Source of the DNA: Halobacteriovoraceae bacterium
GTDB lineage: Bacteria; Bdellovibrionota; Bacteriovoracia; Bacteriovoracales; Bacteriovoracaceae
DNA length: 64,000 nt
Assembly (NCBI GenBank): GCA_020635115.1
Contig: JACKAK010000001.1
Span: 372,001-436,000, forward strand
Direction of reading: 5' to 3'
Below are positions 20,227 to 30,321 of the stretch, in pieces. Below the pieces are notes generated by a model, which worked only from the letters and a program-made list of their open reading frames with translations, searched no databases and was not told the DNA's origin. Position numbers and translations under genes: made by a program. Positions within the stretch are counted from its first letter, which is position 1. The number at the start of each line of letters is the position of its first letter.

Positions 20227-21366
20227 TTGACTGAGTCTGAAAAAAAAGAACTTGTTCCCGAATATATTAAAAACCTCAAAGTATATCAGGCCGGTAAACC
20301 CATTGAAGAACTGGCCAGGGAAAAATCTCTTAAAAAAATATCTAAGTTAGCTTCCAATGAAAATCCTCTAGGGCCGTCACCTTTTGCGATTAAAGAAATG
20401 ACTCAAGGTCTATGGTCTCTTCATCAATATCCAGATATGCATGCATTTAGATTGAAACAGGCACTCTCAGAATTATACAATCTTAAGCATCAAAACATTA
20501 TTTTAGGGAATGGCTCAGAAGGAATCTTGGCCTATATCGCTAGGGTTTTTGTGCAGCCCGGAGATGAAGTTATTACAAGTGAAGGAACTTTTATTGGTTT
20601 CAATATTATGTTTAAAGGACAAGGTGCAAAAATTACGAAAGTTCCACTTACAAAGGATTTTAGATTTTGCGTAAAATCAATTGCTGAAAAAATCACTGAT
20701 CAAATAAAGTTGATCTATATTGCTAATCCGAATAATCCAACGGGTACATATATTACAAAACATGAATTTGACTACCTCATGAAATATGTCCCCAATCACG
20801 TTCTTGTGGTTTTAGATGAGGCCTATTTTGAATTTGCAACTCATGCTGAGAATTATCCAAATTCTATGGACTATAGATATGATAATGTGATCACATTGAG
20901 AACATTTTCAAAGGCCTACGGCCTTGCTGGAATAAGGGTCGGTTATGGATTTGGACATGAAACTTTAATCGGTCATTTACATAAAGTAAAACTTCCTTTT
21001 GAGCCTAATTACATAGCTCAGTTAGGCGCTTGTGGAGCGATACACGATCGTCCACATTTACAAAGAACTCTCTTAAATAATATGGCCGAATACCAAAAAT
21101 TGTTAAAATATTTAAAATCTAATGGATTCTCACCTATTGAATCACTTACAAATTTTATATGCTTTCATGTTGGATCTATCCAGGCCAGTGATTGGTTGTT
21201 TGAGAAACTTCTAGATCAAGGAGTTATTATAAGACCATTGAAAGGAAATGAATTACCCCATCATATGAGAGTTTCTGTAGGTCTCCCTGAAGAGAACTTA
21301 CATTTCATGGAGTCTATGGATAATTTAATCTCAGAATTTAGAAAGAAATTTGGAGAAAAGCAATGA
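20227..21366 (+). CDS. HisC-family aminotransferase (histidinol-phosphate or aromatic)
   Basis: 379 residues, fold-type I PLP enzyme. Visible: KLASNENPLGPSP near residue 40, the NPNNPTG segment (about 168), DEAYFEF (about 198), and the Schiff-base lysine in TFSKAYGLAGIRVGYG (about 229). By sequence it is of the HisC group, but no other histidine genes are here; it is translationally coupled (ATGA overlap) to an FAH-family hydrolase and homogentisate dioxygenase, so I infer an aromatic amino-acid transaminase role feeding tyrosine breakdown. The start is a TTG at 20227, supported by AAGGAAG; no ATG is available nearby. Confidence 0.88.
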   Translation: MTESEKKELVPEYIKNLKVYQAGKPIEELAREKSLKKISKLASNENPLGPSPFAIKEMTQGLWSLHQYPDMHAFRLKQALSELYNLKHQNIILGNGSEGILAYIARVFVQPGDEVITSEGTFIGFNIMFKGQGAKITKVPLTKDFRFCVKSIAEKITDQIKLIYIANPNNPTGTYITKHEFDYLMKYVPNHVLVVLDEAYFEFATHAENYPNSMDYRYDNVITLRTFSKAYGLAGIRVGYGFGHETLIGHLHKVKLPFEPNYIAQLGACGAIHDRPHLQRTLLNNMAEYQKLLKYLKSNGFSPIESLTNFICFHVGSIQASDWLFEKLLDQGVIIRPLKGNELPHHMRVSVGLPEENLHFMESMDNLISEFRKKFGEKQ

Positions 21367-22355
21367 AACTTACACAAATAGTGACCGCGAGTGATTACCG
21401 AACACAATTATCGATTGCAGTTTTGTATGATGATGAGAAATTTTTAAATCTTAATCAGGCAATGGATGTTTATTTTAAAAGTAAAGGTCATTATAACTAT
21501 ATTGAAAAATCAAACCACAAACTTGTAAATTGCTTATCTACTTTTTTATCTCTTTCATCAAATCCACTTGAAGAAATTTTGGAAATTGAAGAACTCTCAA
21601 AAAGTTTATTAAAATCAGGTGATATAAATTTGATTGATTCTAAAAGTTTGACTCTAAAAGCACCTCTACAAAAAATCCCAACTTATCGAGATTTTTATGC
21701 TCACGAATTACATGTGAAGAAAGGATTTGAAAAAAGAAATGAACCTATGCCTAAGGCCTGGTATGAAATCCCTGCTTATTACAAGGGCAGTACACTGGGT
21801 TTTATAGGGCCAAATCAAGATATTCTATGGCCCTCTTATACAGAAGTTTTAGATTATGAATTAGAACTTGGCATGGTTATAGGAAGGGATTGTTTAAATG
21901 TGAAGGCCGAAAAAGCGGTTAAAAATATTTTTGGATTCACGATACTTAATGATATTTCAGCTAGAGATATTCAAAAAAAAGAGATGTCTATTCGCCTAGG
22001 GCCTGCAAAAGGAAAGGACTTCTGCAGTGTTATCGGGCCGGTTATTACAACTATTGATGAATTTGAGTACAAAGAACCTAATCTAAAAATGACAGCTAGT
22101 GTAAATGACAATATTTGGTCTACGGGATATTCTGGTGATGCTCATTTTTCATTTTCTGAAATGATTGAGCATGTTTCTAAAGACGAATGGGTTGTTGCAG
22201 GTGATTTATTTGGGAGTGGCACAGTCGGTACTGGCTGTGGACTTGAACTTGGAAAGTATCCACAAGCTGGGGATCTACTAGAATTAGAAATTGAAAAAAT
22301 TGGAAAGCTAAAAAATAAAATTAGTACAAATCGAGGATATCTTGGAAACTTTTAA
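21363..22355 (+). CDS. Fumarylacetoacetate hydrolase family protein
   Basis: 330 residues. The C-terminal two thirds is the FAH fold, with YRDFYAHELHVKKGF (about 115-129), the metal-ligand region DYELELGMVIGRD (about 167-179), ILNDISARDIQ, and GTVGTGCGLELG near 288. This is the size of the bacterial fumarylacetoacetase of tyrosine catabolism (about 330), which splits fumarylacetoacetate into fumarate and acetoacetate. Being between an aminotransferase and homogentisate dioxygenase favours that assignment over the many other FAH-family hydrolases. Start codon overlaps the upstream stop; its own 3' end overlaps the dioxygenase by 14 bases. Confidence 0.88.
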   Translation: MKLTQIVTASDYRTQLSIAVLYDDEKFLNLNQAMDVYFKSKGHYNYIEKSNHKLVNCLSTFLSLSSNPLEEILEIEELSKSLLKSGDINLIDSKSLTLKAPLQKIPTYRDFYAHELHVKKGFEKRNEPMPKAWYEIPAYYKGSTLGFIGPNQDILWPSYTEVLDYELELGMVIGRDCLNVKAEKAVKNIFGFTILNDISARDIQKKEMSIRLGPAKGKDFCSVIGPVITTIDEFEYKEPNLKMTASVNDNIWSTGYSGDAHFSFSEMIEHVSKDEWVVAGDLFGSGTVGTGCGLELGKYPQAGDLLELEIEKIGKLKNKISTNRGYLGNF

Positions 22356-23433
22356 ATCAAGTGGAACTGTCACGAAGCAAGCACATGTTAAAATACCAAA
22401 AGGTTTATTTGAAGAAGAGCACGGTAGAAAAGGCTTTTTTGGAAGAGTTAGCCAAATATATCATGAAAATCCTCCTGTAAATTGGACAAATATTGAAGGA
22501 GATTTAAGGCCAAGATGCTTACCTCCATTGTTTGAAGATAAAAAGCTCGATCAAATGTTCGTAACCATTCTTAGAAACAATGATTGTGAAATCAGTGTTG
22601 GAACTTTTATGAATTCATTTGAAAGTTTTTTTAGAAATGCAGACTTTGATGAAGTTTATTTTATTCATGATGGAGAAGGAAAACTAGAAACTATCTACGG
22701 TCATTTAAACTATAAAAAAGGTGATTATTTAATAATTCCTAGAGGAACTACTTATAAACTTTATCCGAAGAGTCCTACTAAAGTTTTGAGGATTGAATCG
22801 GCCAGTGAATTTGAACAACCCACTCGTGGGATTTTAGGGCCAAATGCTTTATATGATCAAACTGCAATTCGTATACCAGAAGCTGAAATTGGAAGTGAAA
22901 AGGGTAAAAAAGAATATGTTCTCAAAATTAAAAGGTTGGGAAAACTTACCAGTGTAACATATCCAAACAATCCATTGGATGCAAAAGGTTGGAAGGGATC
23001 TGTTTATCCATGGGCAATTTCAATCTATGACATATGCCCTATCATGAGCCATAGGTATCATATCCCTCCATCAGGGCACAGTACTTTTATTGCAAATAAT
23101 CTTGTTATCTGCTCTTTTGTTGAGCGTCCCTTAGAAAGTAGTGATCACGAGGTATTAAAAGTCCCATTCTATCATTCTAATATCGATTATGATGAAGTTC
23201 TTTTCTATCATAAGGGAAATTTTTTCAGCAGAGATAATATTGATATCGGTTCATTTACCTTTCATCCTCAAGGTATTCATCACGGCCCTCATCCCAAGGC
23301 ATTTGAAAAAACTATGAATAATGACTACACTGATGAGTATGCAGTTATGATTGATACCCGTTATCCATTGATACCAACTTCGTGGTTTCATGAAGTTGAG
23401 ATAAGAGATTATTGGAAATCCTGGAGGTCATAA
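22342..23433 (+). CDS. hmgA: Homogentisate 1,2-dioxygenase
   Basis: 363 residues, cupin-type Fe(II) dioxygenase that opens the homogentisate ring in tyrosine and phenylalanine breakdown. The N-terminal cupin has FDEVYFIHDGEGKLET and GDYLIIPRGTTYKLYP; the iron site region is recognisable in NIDYDEVLFYHKG and FHPQGIHHGPHPKAFEK near residues 290-320. The length fits the shorter bacterial form rather than the 430-440-residue form. A TTG start at 22342 is used, with GAGG five bases upstream. The stop overlaps the next ATG (TAATG). Confidence 0.9.
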   Translation: METFKSSGTVTKQAHVKIPKGLFEEEHGRKGFFGRVSQIYHENPPVNWTNIEGDLRPRCLPPLFEDKKLDQMFVTILRNNDCEISVGTFMNSFESFFRNADFDEVYFIHDGEGKLETIYGHLNYKKGDYLIIPRGTTYKLYPKSPTKVLRIESASEFEQPTRGILGPNALYDQTAIRIPEAEIGSEKGKKEYVLKIKRLGKLTSVTYPNNPLDAKGWKGSVYPWAISIYDICPIMSHRYHIPPSGHSTFIANNLVICSFVERPLESSDHEVLKVPFYHSNIDYDEVLFYHKGNFFSRDNIDIGSFTFHPQGIHHGPHPKAFEKTMNNDYTDEYAVMIDTRYPLIPTSWFHEVEIRDYWKSWRS

Positions 23434-24059
23434 TGCTCTCTTTTAGTACAGATGAATCTTTTCAACAGAACTATAAATTTCTCATAGGTTCCTTGGTTCC
23501 TAGGCCAATTGCTCTAGTTTCTACTAAGAATGAAGATGGTTCAAATAATTTAGCACCGTTTTCTTTTTTTACCGCGATTAGTGCAAGGCCTATGATTATT
23601 GCTTTTTGCCCATTAATTCGAACGAGTACAGGTTTGAAAAAAGATACAGTTATAAATATTGAAAGGACGAAAGAGTTTGTCATTAATTTTGTGAGTGAAG
23701 AAATTATTCAAAAAGTGAATTTAACTTCCACAGAAGTACCTTATGGGGAAGATGAGTTCAAGCTCTCAGGTTTAACTCCGTTAGAAAGTGAGATTGTTTC
23801 GGCCAACAGAGTTCAAGAGTCTAAAATACATTTTGAATGTAGACTCAGAGATATTTTAAATTATGGAGATGAACCAGGAGCAGGAAGACTGATCTCGGGA
23901 GAAGTCGTTAAAGTTCATATAAACAATAAAATATATTCTGAAGGAAAAATTAATACAAATCAATATAAACCAATCGGTCGTGGGGCGGGAAATGATTGGA
24001 TAAAATGTACAGATATTATTCAATTAGAAAGACTAATGACGGCCCAAATTCAAAAATGA
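23433..24059 (+). CDS. Flavin reductase-like domain protein (FMN-binding)
   Basis: 208 residues from ATG 23433, which has GGAGG upstream and overlaps the hmgA stop by one base. It has the flavin-reductase-like split-barrel layout: SLVPRPIALVSTKNEDGSNN (about 19-38), NLAPFSFFTAISARPMIIAF, KDTVINIERTKEFVINFV, and a later FECRLRDIL strand. Such proteins bind FMN and often supply reduced flavin to a partner or act as oxidoreductases; no monooxygenase is adjacent. Its operon position suggests a job in aromatic breakdown, which is inference. Confidence 0.85.
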   Translation: MLSFSTDESFQQNYKFLIGSLVPRPIALVSTKNEDGSNNLAPFSFFTAISARPMIIAFCPLIRTSTGLKKDTVINIERTKEFVINFVSEEIIQKVNLTSTEVPYGEDEFKLSGLTPLESEIVSANRVQESKIHFECRLRDILNYGDEPGAGRLISGEVVKVHINNKIYSEGKINTNQYKPIGRGAGNDWIKCTDIIQLERLMTAQIQK

Positions 24060-24089
24060 GTTTCAATTTAGATGATTATAAAAGATTGA

Positions 24090-26129
24090 TTATTGGACCT
24101 TAGGATTCGTGGGATCGGTAAGATCTAAAATGACTAATCCATTTCCATCTGTTGTTAAAAAACCCTTTGTGCCATCTTTAGATATAACAAGTTCAGATGG
24201 AAAACCCTTTATACTCAAAGTTCTTACGAAAGATGGGGAATTTCTGTTAGTCACATCATAAATTGCCAGACCATTTTATCCTGAAGAGACATATGCAAAC
24301 TGTTCATTATTTGACAAAGTTATGTTAGAGGCATTTGTGGCAGAATTTAGTCCTGTTAAAAGCGTTGGACTTAAAATATCTGAAACATCATATATTTCTA
24401 TTCCATTATTACCAGCGGCAGCAAAAATGATTCTTTCATCCTTTGAAAGCTTAATATCTTTAACATCTCCTCCTGGCGTTGAGGCGGAACTAAGTGGAGT
24501 TGGGGCCGTACTAGAACCATTAATAATTGCTGATATGTCGATAATATTTATACCACTAGTTCTGTTTGCAACGAAAACGGTTTGACCATTTCCTGAAATT
24601 TCAAGAGAAAAAGAAGCTCCAAGAGATATATTAGGAGTTACAGTTGGAACGTCAGGATTAGTGACATCTGCGACTTGAACCCCAATATTTGTCGAAACCA
24701 ATATGTAATTTGGATTCAGTGTGCGCTTAATAAAATTCACCGTGTTGCCCAAAGACTTACTTCCAATTTGTATAGGGTTAGCAGGATCATTATAGTCAAT
24801 AACTTTAAAAGCATTGGATATATCAGAATAGTAGGCATAATGTTTATCAATTGAAGTAGTAAATGCTCTTGCAATACTATTTGGTCTAAAAGTCTGAAAA
24901 ACTTTTAAGTTTTTCTCATCACTAAGATCTAACTGAACTATAGCGAAATTGTCATCTCTAATCCAAGCCATTTTCTCATCATCAGAAAGTTCAATTGACC
25001 ATGTTTTAGAGATTGTCTTGTAGGTAGATAACTCTGAAATTGATGTAGGGAAATTTGAAAGATCAACTGCAACAAGACCATTTTGCTCAACGGATACGAT
25101 TGCTACATTTTCACTTGGATCAATATCAATATTCAGAGGGTTTCCATGCATATCAAGGTCTTTTACAATTGTTACATCACCTAAATTAGATATGTCATAT
25201 ATTGATAATCCATGTAAACCAAAATTTCCATTATCAGCAACATAAAGATAATTGTCGTCATTTGAAAGTTTGATATCGTTCGTGCTACTCCCTGCTTGTA
25301 AATTAAATGTAATATAACTAAAAGAATTAGCTGAAAGGTTCGTTAGGTCCACAACTGTAATGCCAGAGCTATTATTTGAAACAAGTGCCCTACTCCCATC
25401 TGAGAGAACTTCTATATCAACCGTTTTGCCAATCAAAGATAAATTAGCACCATATACAGGAGTTGATAAATCTGAGATATTTAGAGAAACTAGTGAATTA
25501 TTTCCATCAGCTACTAATACATAATCACTATTTGGAACAATTGCGACTTTATATGCATTTCCACTAGTATCGTAACTACTCAAAACCATAGGATTATTAA
25601 TATCTGAAATATCTAAGATATAAACTCCAATGTCGTCATAAGCTAAAAATGCAGTGGATTCATCAAGAGAAAGTGTCACGCTCTTAAGATTTTCATCTAT
25701 AATAGAGTATTTTGAAATTTCTCTAATTGATAAAGGATTGCTTATATCAAATATTATTAGTCCATTAAGGTCATCTGAAAGAAATAACCTTCTCCCATCT
25801 TTTGAGAGTGTGATACTTATTGCATTTGTTGTTTCGACATGATTAATAGGAAACATATTCGCTGGATCTGAAATATCATAAACCTCTAAACCTTTATACC
25901 CTTTAGCAACAAAAGCATATTCTCCATATATTTTTGCATCATTCACAAATCCACCAAAACCATTCATCTTACGAAAGTATTTTGAAGAATCTTTGAGCAG
26001 AAGATCTAATTGTTCTCTATTTTGCAAAGATGTTTTGAAAAAAATGTTACAAGAACTTAATAATAAGATGAGAGGTACTACTAATAAGCAAAATTTTAAA
26101 GAATGAAAGAGTGTATTTAGTTTTTTCAT
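24090..26129 (-). pseudogene. LVIVD-repeat lipoprotein gene interrupted by an in-frame stop
   Basis: Starts at ATG 26129 (GAGGGG upstream; the GTG-type extension to 26162 has no ribosome site). A signal peptide ends in the lipobox LLSSC. The rest is about fifteen repeats of an LVIVD-type beta-propeller unit, each with a pattern like LEVYDISDPANMF or GLIIFDISNPLSI. The frame runs to a TAA at 24276-24278 just after YVSSG, but then continues in the same frame for 61 more codons (NGLAIYDVTNRNSPSF, then GLVILDLTDPTNPKVQ) that complete another one and a half repeats before a second TAA at 24090. So one base change has split an otherwise intact gene; a truncated protein of 617 residues could still be made. 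Role unknown; such proteins are surface or periplasmic. Confidence 0.85.
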
Positions 26130-26344
26130 ATATCCCCTCGTAAGTATTCTATCAAAATTCAAAATTTAAATGAGGACAAAAACTTGCATCTCAAGTTAAT
26201 TTGTAAAATCAACATCTTAAAAAAGAATAAATTATCCTATTGATAGTTGCAGACATTTCAATGTCGTTAAGTTGTGCAACAATTTATTGCCAATTAGCTG
26301 AAATTAATGAATTAATGCTTACTTATGAGTACTAGTCCAACTCT

Positions 26345-28057
26345 TTAGTTATCTTTTTGAATATATTTAAAATAATTACGGATAAAGCTAGAAACTCTGA
26401 GATTTTTTATATTTGCATTTTTAAAATAGTAATTTCGATTATAGTATAAGAGAATCCAAGGCAAGTCTTTGAAAACCTCATCTTCAATCTGTTCAAGTAA
26501 ACTTAGGACTTTTTCATCATCAGTCGAAAATCCTATCTCTGATATAAGTTTATCTACTTTTGTATTCTGGTATTGTGATTTATTTAATCTTAGTCCTGAA
26601 CTTGGACTTATAAGAAGTTGTAGAATATTTCTTGGATCTGGTAAATCAAATATCCAACCATCAGTAAAAAATTGTAGATGGCCTTCTCGTCCTTCTTTTA
26701 AAAATGTTGGGAAATCAATTTCTTTAATCTTGATATTAATCCCAATTTTTGCGAGCTCCTCTTTAAAAAAATGTGATTCCTTAAGAGATTGATCGCTGAT
26801 ACCTCTGGTTGAATATGTAATCGCAGGCAGCCCTTCACCATTAGGAAACCCGGCCTCTTTAAGATAAACTTTAGCTTTTTCTACGTCATAATTTACCGGA
26901 TTTACTTTGGAAGGGTTATAGCCTTTAGTTCCTGGAAAATATATTGAGTTAGCTCTTTGAGTTGTATTTTGCGTTACAACTGATAAATATCTCTCATAAT
27001 CAATTCCATATGCTATTGCTTTTCTCAAATTTAAATTATTACCTAAAATTGGATCATTCATATTAAAACTTAACCAAAGAGATGAAAATGAAGGGAAAAT
27101 TAATAGCTCAATATCTCTTTGCCGCAAGTTCTTTTTAAGTGTACCAATAGGAGTAATATTACTGGCCAAAATAGTCTTAGGAACTTCAATCCAATCCAAT
27201 TTTTTTTTCAAAAAATCTTCCCATAAAAGTTTGTTATCTTGAATAACTCTCATCCTGATTCCATCTACAAATGGAATTGTCTTCTTTTTGTTTTTAAGAA
27301 ACTTTCGAGTATGTGAATATCTATCCCCTGTTGTAGGATAAAGGGAGTTTCTGTATCCTGTAAAAGACTTAAAAACCACCTCATTTTTTTTATCAAGTTT
27401 TATAGGGATAAAGGGACCTGTTCCTATCATTTCATTTGAGAGTAAATCGAATTTTGCTTCTAAAACTTCAAGCGGAACAGGAACAACAAATGTTAATGCC
27501 AGTAAATGTGACAAATCTGGTACTGGGGTGGTAAATGACATTTTTAAAGTATAGTCATCAGGGGCACTCAGACCTGAAATGCTTTCACTAAAAAATAGAT
27601 CTGTACTTTCACCTACTTTTTTTGAAAATTCATCAAAACCTTTCAGTTTAGATTTAAAAAGCCATAAACCTGAACTCTGAATAGGATTGAAGGCGATTCT
27701 CTTTATTTGATTGATAAAATCTTGTGCAATGACAAATCTCTTTTTCCCTTTAAAAATAGGGTGATTATGGTAAGCAACGCCCTTTTTAATTTTTATTGTT
27801 GCCTCAGTTTTTAATTCATTCCATATTGGCAAAGATTCAGCGATTAAGGGAATGACTTGATATGGACGTTTCAAATAATGATATTCATAGAGTGGCTCAT
27901 ATGTTTGTGATACTACAGTTAGAGATCCATCATCATAAGCGACAGCGGGATCAATGCTCGTAATGCTGGAAGTTAGTGCTGTTTCAAGAATTATTTCACG
28001 TTGAGATAAACAAGAAATATTCAAAAACAATATACAACAACATATGATTCTTAACAT
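26345..28057 (-). CDS. ABC transporter substrate-binding lipoprotein, peptide/family 5
   Basis: 570 residues, extracytoplasmic solute-binding protein of family 5 (Opp/Dpp type). The N terminus is a lipoprotein signal with CCILFLNISC as lipobox; then SIDPAVAYDDGSLTVVSQTYE (split in the usual way as the first lobe: SIDPAVAYDD, VVSQTYEPLY), later MNDPILGNNLNLRKAIAYG and FPGTKGYNPSKV. No permease or ATPase gene is next to it, so it is an orphan binding protein here. The start codon has no clear ribosome site. It lies downstream of the trigger-factor terminator and is therefore probably transcribed separately. Confidence 0.9.
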   Translation of the reverse strand: MLRIICCCILFLNISCLSQREIILETALTSSITSIDPAVAYDDGSLTVVSQTYEPLYEYHYLKRPYQVIPLIAESLPIWNELKTEATIKIKKGVAYHNHPIFKGKKRFVIAQDFINQIKRIAFNPIQSSGLWLFKSKLKGFDEFSKKVGESTDLFFSESISGLSAPDDYTLKMSFTTPVPDLSHLLALTFVVPVPLEVLEAKFDLLSNEMIGTGPFIPIKLDKKNEVVFKSFTGYRNSLYPTTGDRYSHTRKFLKNKKKTIPFVDGIRMRVIQDNKLLWEDFLKKKLDWIEVPKTILASNITPIGTLKKNLRQRDIELLIFPSFSSLWLSFNMNDPILGNNLNLRKAIAYGIDYERYLSVVTQNTTQRANSIYFPGTKGYNPSKVNPVNYDVEKAKVYLKEAGFPNGEGLPAITYSTRGISDQSLKESHFFKEELAKIGINIKIKEIDFPTFLKEGREGHLQFFTDGWIFDLPDPRNILQLLISPSSGLRLNKSQYQNTKVDKLISEIGFSTDDEKVLSLLEQIEDEVFKDLPWILLYYNRNYYFKNANIKNLRVSSFIRNYFKYIQKDN

Positions 28058-28092
28058 ATTTTATTTTTGCATGGATTGTATTAATTGTAGAC

Positions 28093-28120
28093 AAAAAAAA
28101 GGCCCTCATCAGAGGGCCCT
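28093..28120 (-). terminator. Rho-independent terminator of tig
   Basis: Read on the minus strand, GGGCCCTC and GAGGGCC pair around a four-base loop (28101-28120) and are followed by an uninterrupted T run (28093-28100). It lies about 14 bases after the tig stop and before the substrate-binding protein gene. Confidence 0.9.
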
Positions 28121-28133
28121 TAGTTTTTTGAAA

Positions 28134-29417
28134 TTATATTACAGTTATTTTTTCTTTAATTTTCTCAAAAGTCTTTTCTTCTTTAATTGCATAAAGCATA
28201 TTCTTTTTAATATTCTCATTAGATTTATAGTATTTTCTGATTTCATCTGCATTTGAATTCGTCATTGCAGCAGTTTCATCAATTTTATTATCCAGATCTT
28301 CATCTGTGGCCTCGACACCATAATCTTTACCAAGTGTATCTAGAAGAAGCCCTGATCGAACTTGAAAAGTAGCTTTTTGAGTTAAGTCATCTGCCCATTT
28401 TGAGAAATATTCGTCGGCCATCGTATCCGTAAAACCTTGATACTTTAATGTCTGAAGGAGATCTTTTTTCAAGTATTCTTCCTGTTGTTTAATCATGGTA
28501 GAAGGAATATCAAATGGGTGAATTTCAATTAATTTTTCAAGAATTTCTTGATGTAACTTTTCATTGGCCTGTCTTTCTTTTTGTGAAAGAAGCATCTCTT
28601 TTGTTTTTTTCTCAAATTCTTCTACAGACTCGTGTCCAAGTTCTTTTGCAAGCTCATCATTAAATTCTGGTAGAATTTTTTCTTTGATTTCATTTAGTTC
28701 TATATGAAATTTAACAAGGGCACCTTTTAAATCTTCAGCATGATAATCTTCAGGAAATGTGACTTCAATCGTTTTCTTTTCGCCCTTTTTCATTCCTACC
28801 ATTTGCTCTTCAAAACCTGGAATGAATTGTCCAGATCCGATTTCTAATTGAAAATCACTCCCTTTCATATTGTCTGGCCTTGAACCATCTTGTAACTCCC
28901 CTTCGAAGTTCATGATTGCAAAAAGCCCATTTTGTAATTCTCTAGATTCATCATCAATTTCTTTGATTTCAGCTTTTTGTTGCACATGTGATTTTTTAGA
29001 AGTTTCAACCTCTTCATCAGTCACTTCAACATTATCTTTTTTTACTTCAATAGATGAAAAATCTTTGATTTCAACATTGGGGAAGATTTCAACAATTGCG
29101 TCAAAATTAATGCTTTCACCTTTTTCGTAATTCAAATTCTCAAATGATGGATAACCTACTGGAGTTAATTTTTCCTCATTTATGGCCTGATAAAATTCTT
29201 TTTGGACAAATCTATTTAAGGCATCATTTTCAACTTGTGGGCCATAGAGTTTTTTAATCATGTCTATAGGGGCCTTACCTTTTCTAAAACCTTTTAAATT
29301 TGAAGCTTTTCTTTTTTCTTTTAAAGCTGCTTCGATCTCTCCAGAAAGATCAAATTCTTCAAACTTGAAAGAGATTTTTTTTGTGCACCCATTAACATTT
29401 TCAACAGTATAAGACAT
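28134..29417 (-). CDS. tig: Trigger factor (ribosome-associated chaperone, peptidyl-prolyl isomerase)
   Basis: 427 residues. The ribosome-binding signature is visible as GFRKGKAPIDMIKKLYG (about 43-59), the FKBP-type isomerase domain covers about 150-245 (GQFIPGFEEQMVGMKKGE), and the C-terminal helical chaperone arms follow. It catches nascent chains at the exit tunnel. ATG 29417 has AGGTGTGG just upstream; the GTG six bases earlier lies inside that site. The gene is monocistronic here: own TTGACA-type promoter and own terminator. Unlike the common arrangement, no clpP/clpX follows. Confidence 0.96.
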   Translation of the reverse strand: MSYTVENVNGCTKKISFKFEEFDLSGEIEAALKEKRKASNLKGFRKGKAPIDMIKKLYGPQVENDALNRFVQKEFYQAINEEKLTPVGYPSFENLNYEKGESINFDAIVEIFPNVEIKDFSSIEVKKDNVEVTDEEVETSKKSHVQQKAEIKEIDDESRELQNGLFAIMNFEGELQDGSRPDNMKGSDFQLEIGSGQFIPGFEEQMVGMKKGEKKTIEVTFPEDYHAEDLKGALVKFHIELNEIKEKILPEFNDELAKELGHESVEEFEKKTKEMLLSQKERQANEKLHQEILEKLIEIHPFDIPSTMIKQQEEYLKKDLLQTLKYQGFTDTMADEYFSKWADDLTQKATFQVRSGLLLDTLGKDYGVEATDEDLDNKIDETAAMTNSNADEIRKYYKSNENIKKNMLYAIKEEKTFEKIKEKITVI

Positions 29418-29480
29418 ATCCACACCTACATTCCTTATCTATGATACCTGTACGGTTCTTTTGAAATTTACAATGGGTGG

Positions 29481-29509
29481 AAGCTATTACGGGGTGGGCC
29501 AACTGTCAA
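29481..29509 (-). promoter_or_regulatory. Putative promoter of tig
   Basis: Minus-strand TTGACA (29504-29509), 17-base spacer, TAGCTT (29481-29486). The -35 is perfect; the -10 matches only 3 of 6 bases. It sits about 60 bases before the start codon in the gap behind truA. Confidence 0.35.
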
Positions 29510-29535
29510 GAGTTCCACAATTGTAAAGGGACAAA

Positions 29536-30306
29536 TCAATAACTTACATTAACCAAGTAGAGGCCTTGTGGTTGTGCAATGGGAGCACAATGACCTATTT
29601 TTTCGACATTGATATAATGCATCAATTCTTCAAGTTCTAATTTTCCTCTCCCTACAGAAATGATGGCCCCACTAATTGCGCGTACCATTTGCTTAAGAAA
29701 GCCGTTTCCTTCAAATTCTAAACTGATTACAGAAAGTTTTTTATCAAGATCTATTGGATGACAATATTCTATTTCTCCAACTTTTACACTGTATATCGTT
29801 CGTAGAGTAGACTTTACCGGTGTCCCTGTGCATTGGAAATTTCTAAAATCATGTTCACCTTTAAAACACTCACAAGCGAGTTTTAAGAGTTCGAAATCAA
29901 GTTTGTAATTTATATGAGTAAGGTAGTGATTATAGAATGGATCTACACTCCCACTGTATAACATATATCGATAGAGCTTCTTTTTTGCTTGGAAGATTGG
30001 ATGAAACTCTTCATTCGAATCACAAACACTCAAAACCTGTATATCATCTGGAAGGAGTGAATTTAGAGCTTTTAATAAAGCAATATCTTCAATGAAAAAT
30101 GGCACTTGAATACGTACGATTTGTCCTAGGGCGTGAACTTTTGCATCCGTACGGCCTGACCCGATACTTTTGACTGTATCAGTTTTAAATATACAACATA
30201 GCACTCGGTCTAACTCTCCCTGTATGGTTGGACAATCAGGTTGATTTTGCCATCCAAAATAATTTTGCCCATTGTAAGAAATGCATAATTTTTTAAAAAA
30301 TTTCAT
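29536..30306 (-). CDS. truA: tRNA pseudouridine(38-40) synthase
   Basis: 256 residues. Isomerises uridines 38-40 in the anticodon arm of many tRNAs. Visible family marks: YNGQNYFGWQNQPDCPTIQG at the N terminus, the catalytic Asp in GSGRTDAKVHALGQ (about residue 52), and the later FLKQMVRAISGAII helix segment near 205. Normal length. No clear ribosome site upstream. It follows the outer-membrane protein gene by 15 bases and is probably the last gene of that transcript. Confidence 0.96.
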   Translation of the reverse strand: MKFFKKLCISYNGQNYFGWQNQPDCPTIQGELDRVLCCIFKTDTVKSIGSGRTDAKVHALGQIVRIQVPFFIEDIALLKALNSLLPDDIQVLSVCDSNEEFHPIFQAKKKLYRYMLYSGSVDPFYNHYLTHINYKLDFELLKLACECFKGEHDFRNFQCTGTPVKSTLRTIYSVKVGEIEYCHPIDLDKKLSVISLEFEGNGFLKQMVRAISGAIISVGRGKLELEELMHYINVEKIGHCAPIAQPQGLYLVNVSY

Positions 30307-30321
30307 AAGGGAGTATATATA

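Noticed and set aside
24276..24278. Ending the LVIVD gene normally at this stop
   Set aside because: The same frame continues with two clear repeat segments, so the annotation as an intact gene ending here is less likely than an interrupted one.
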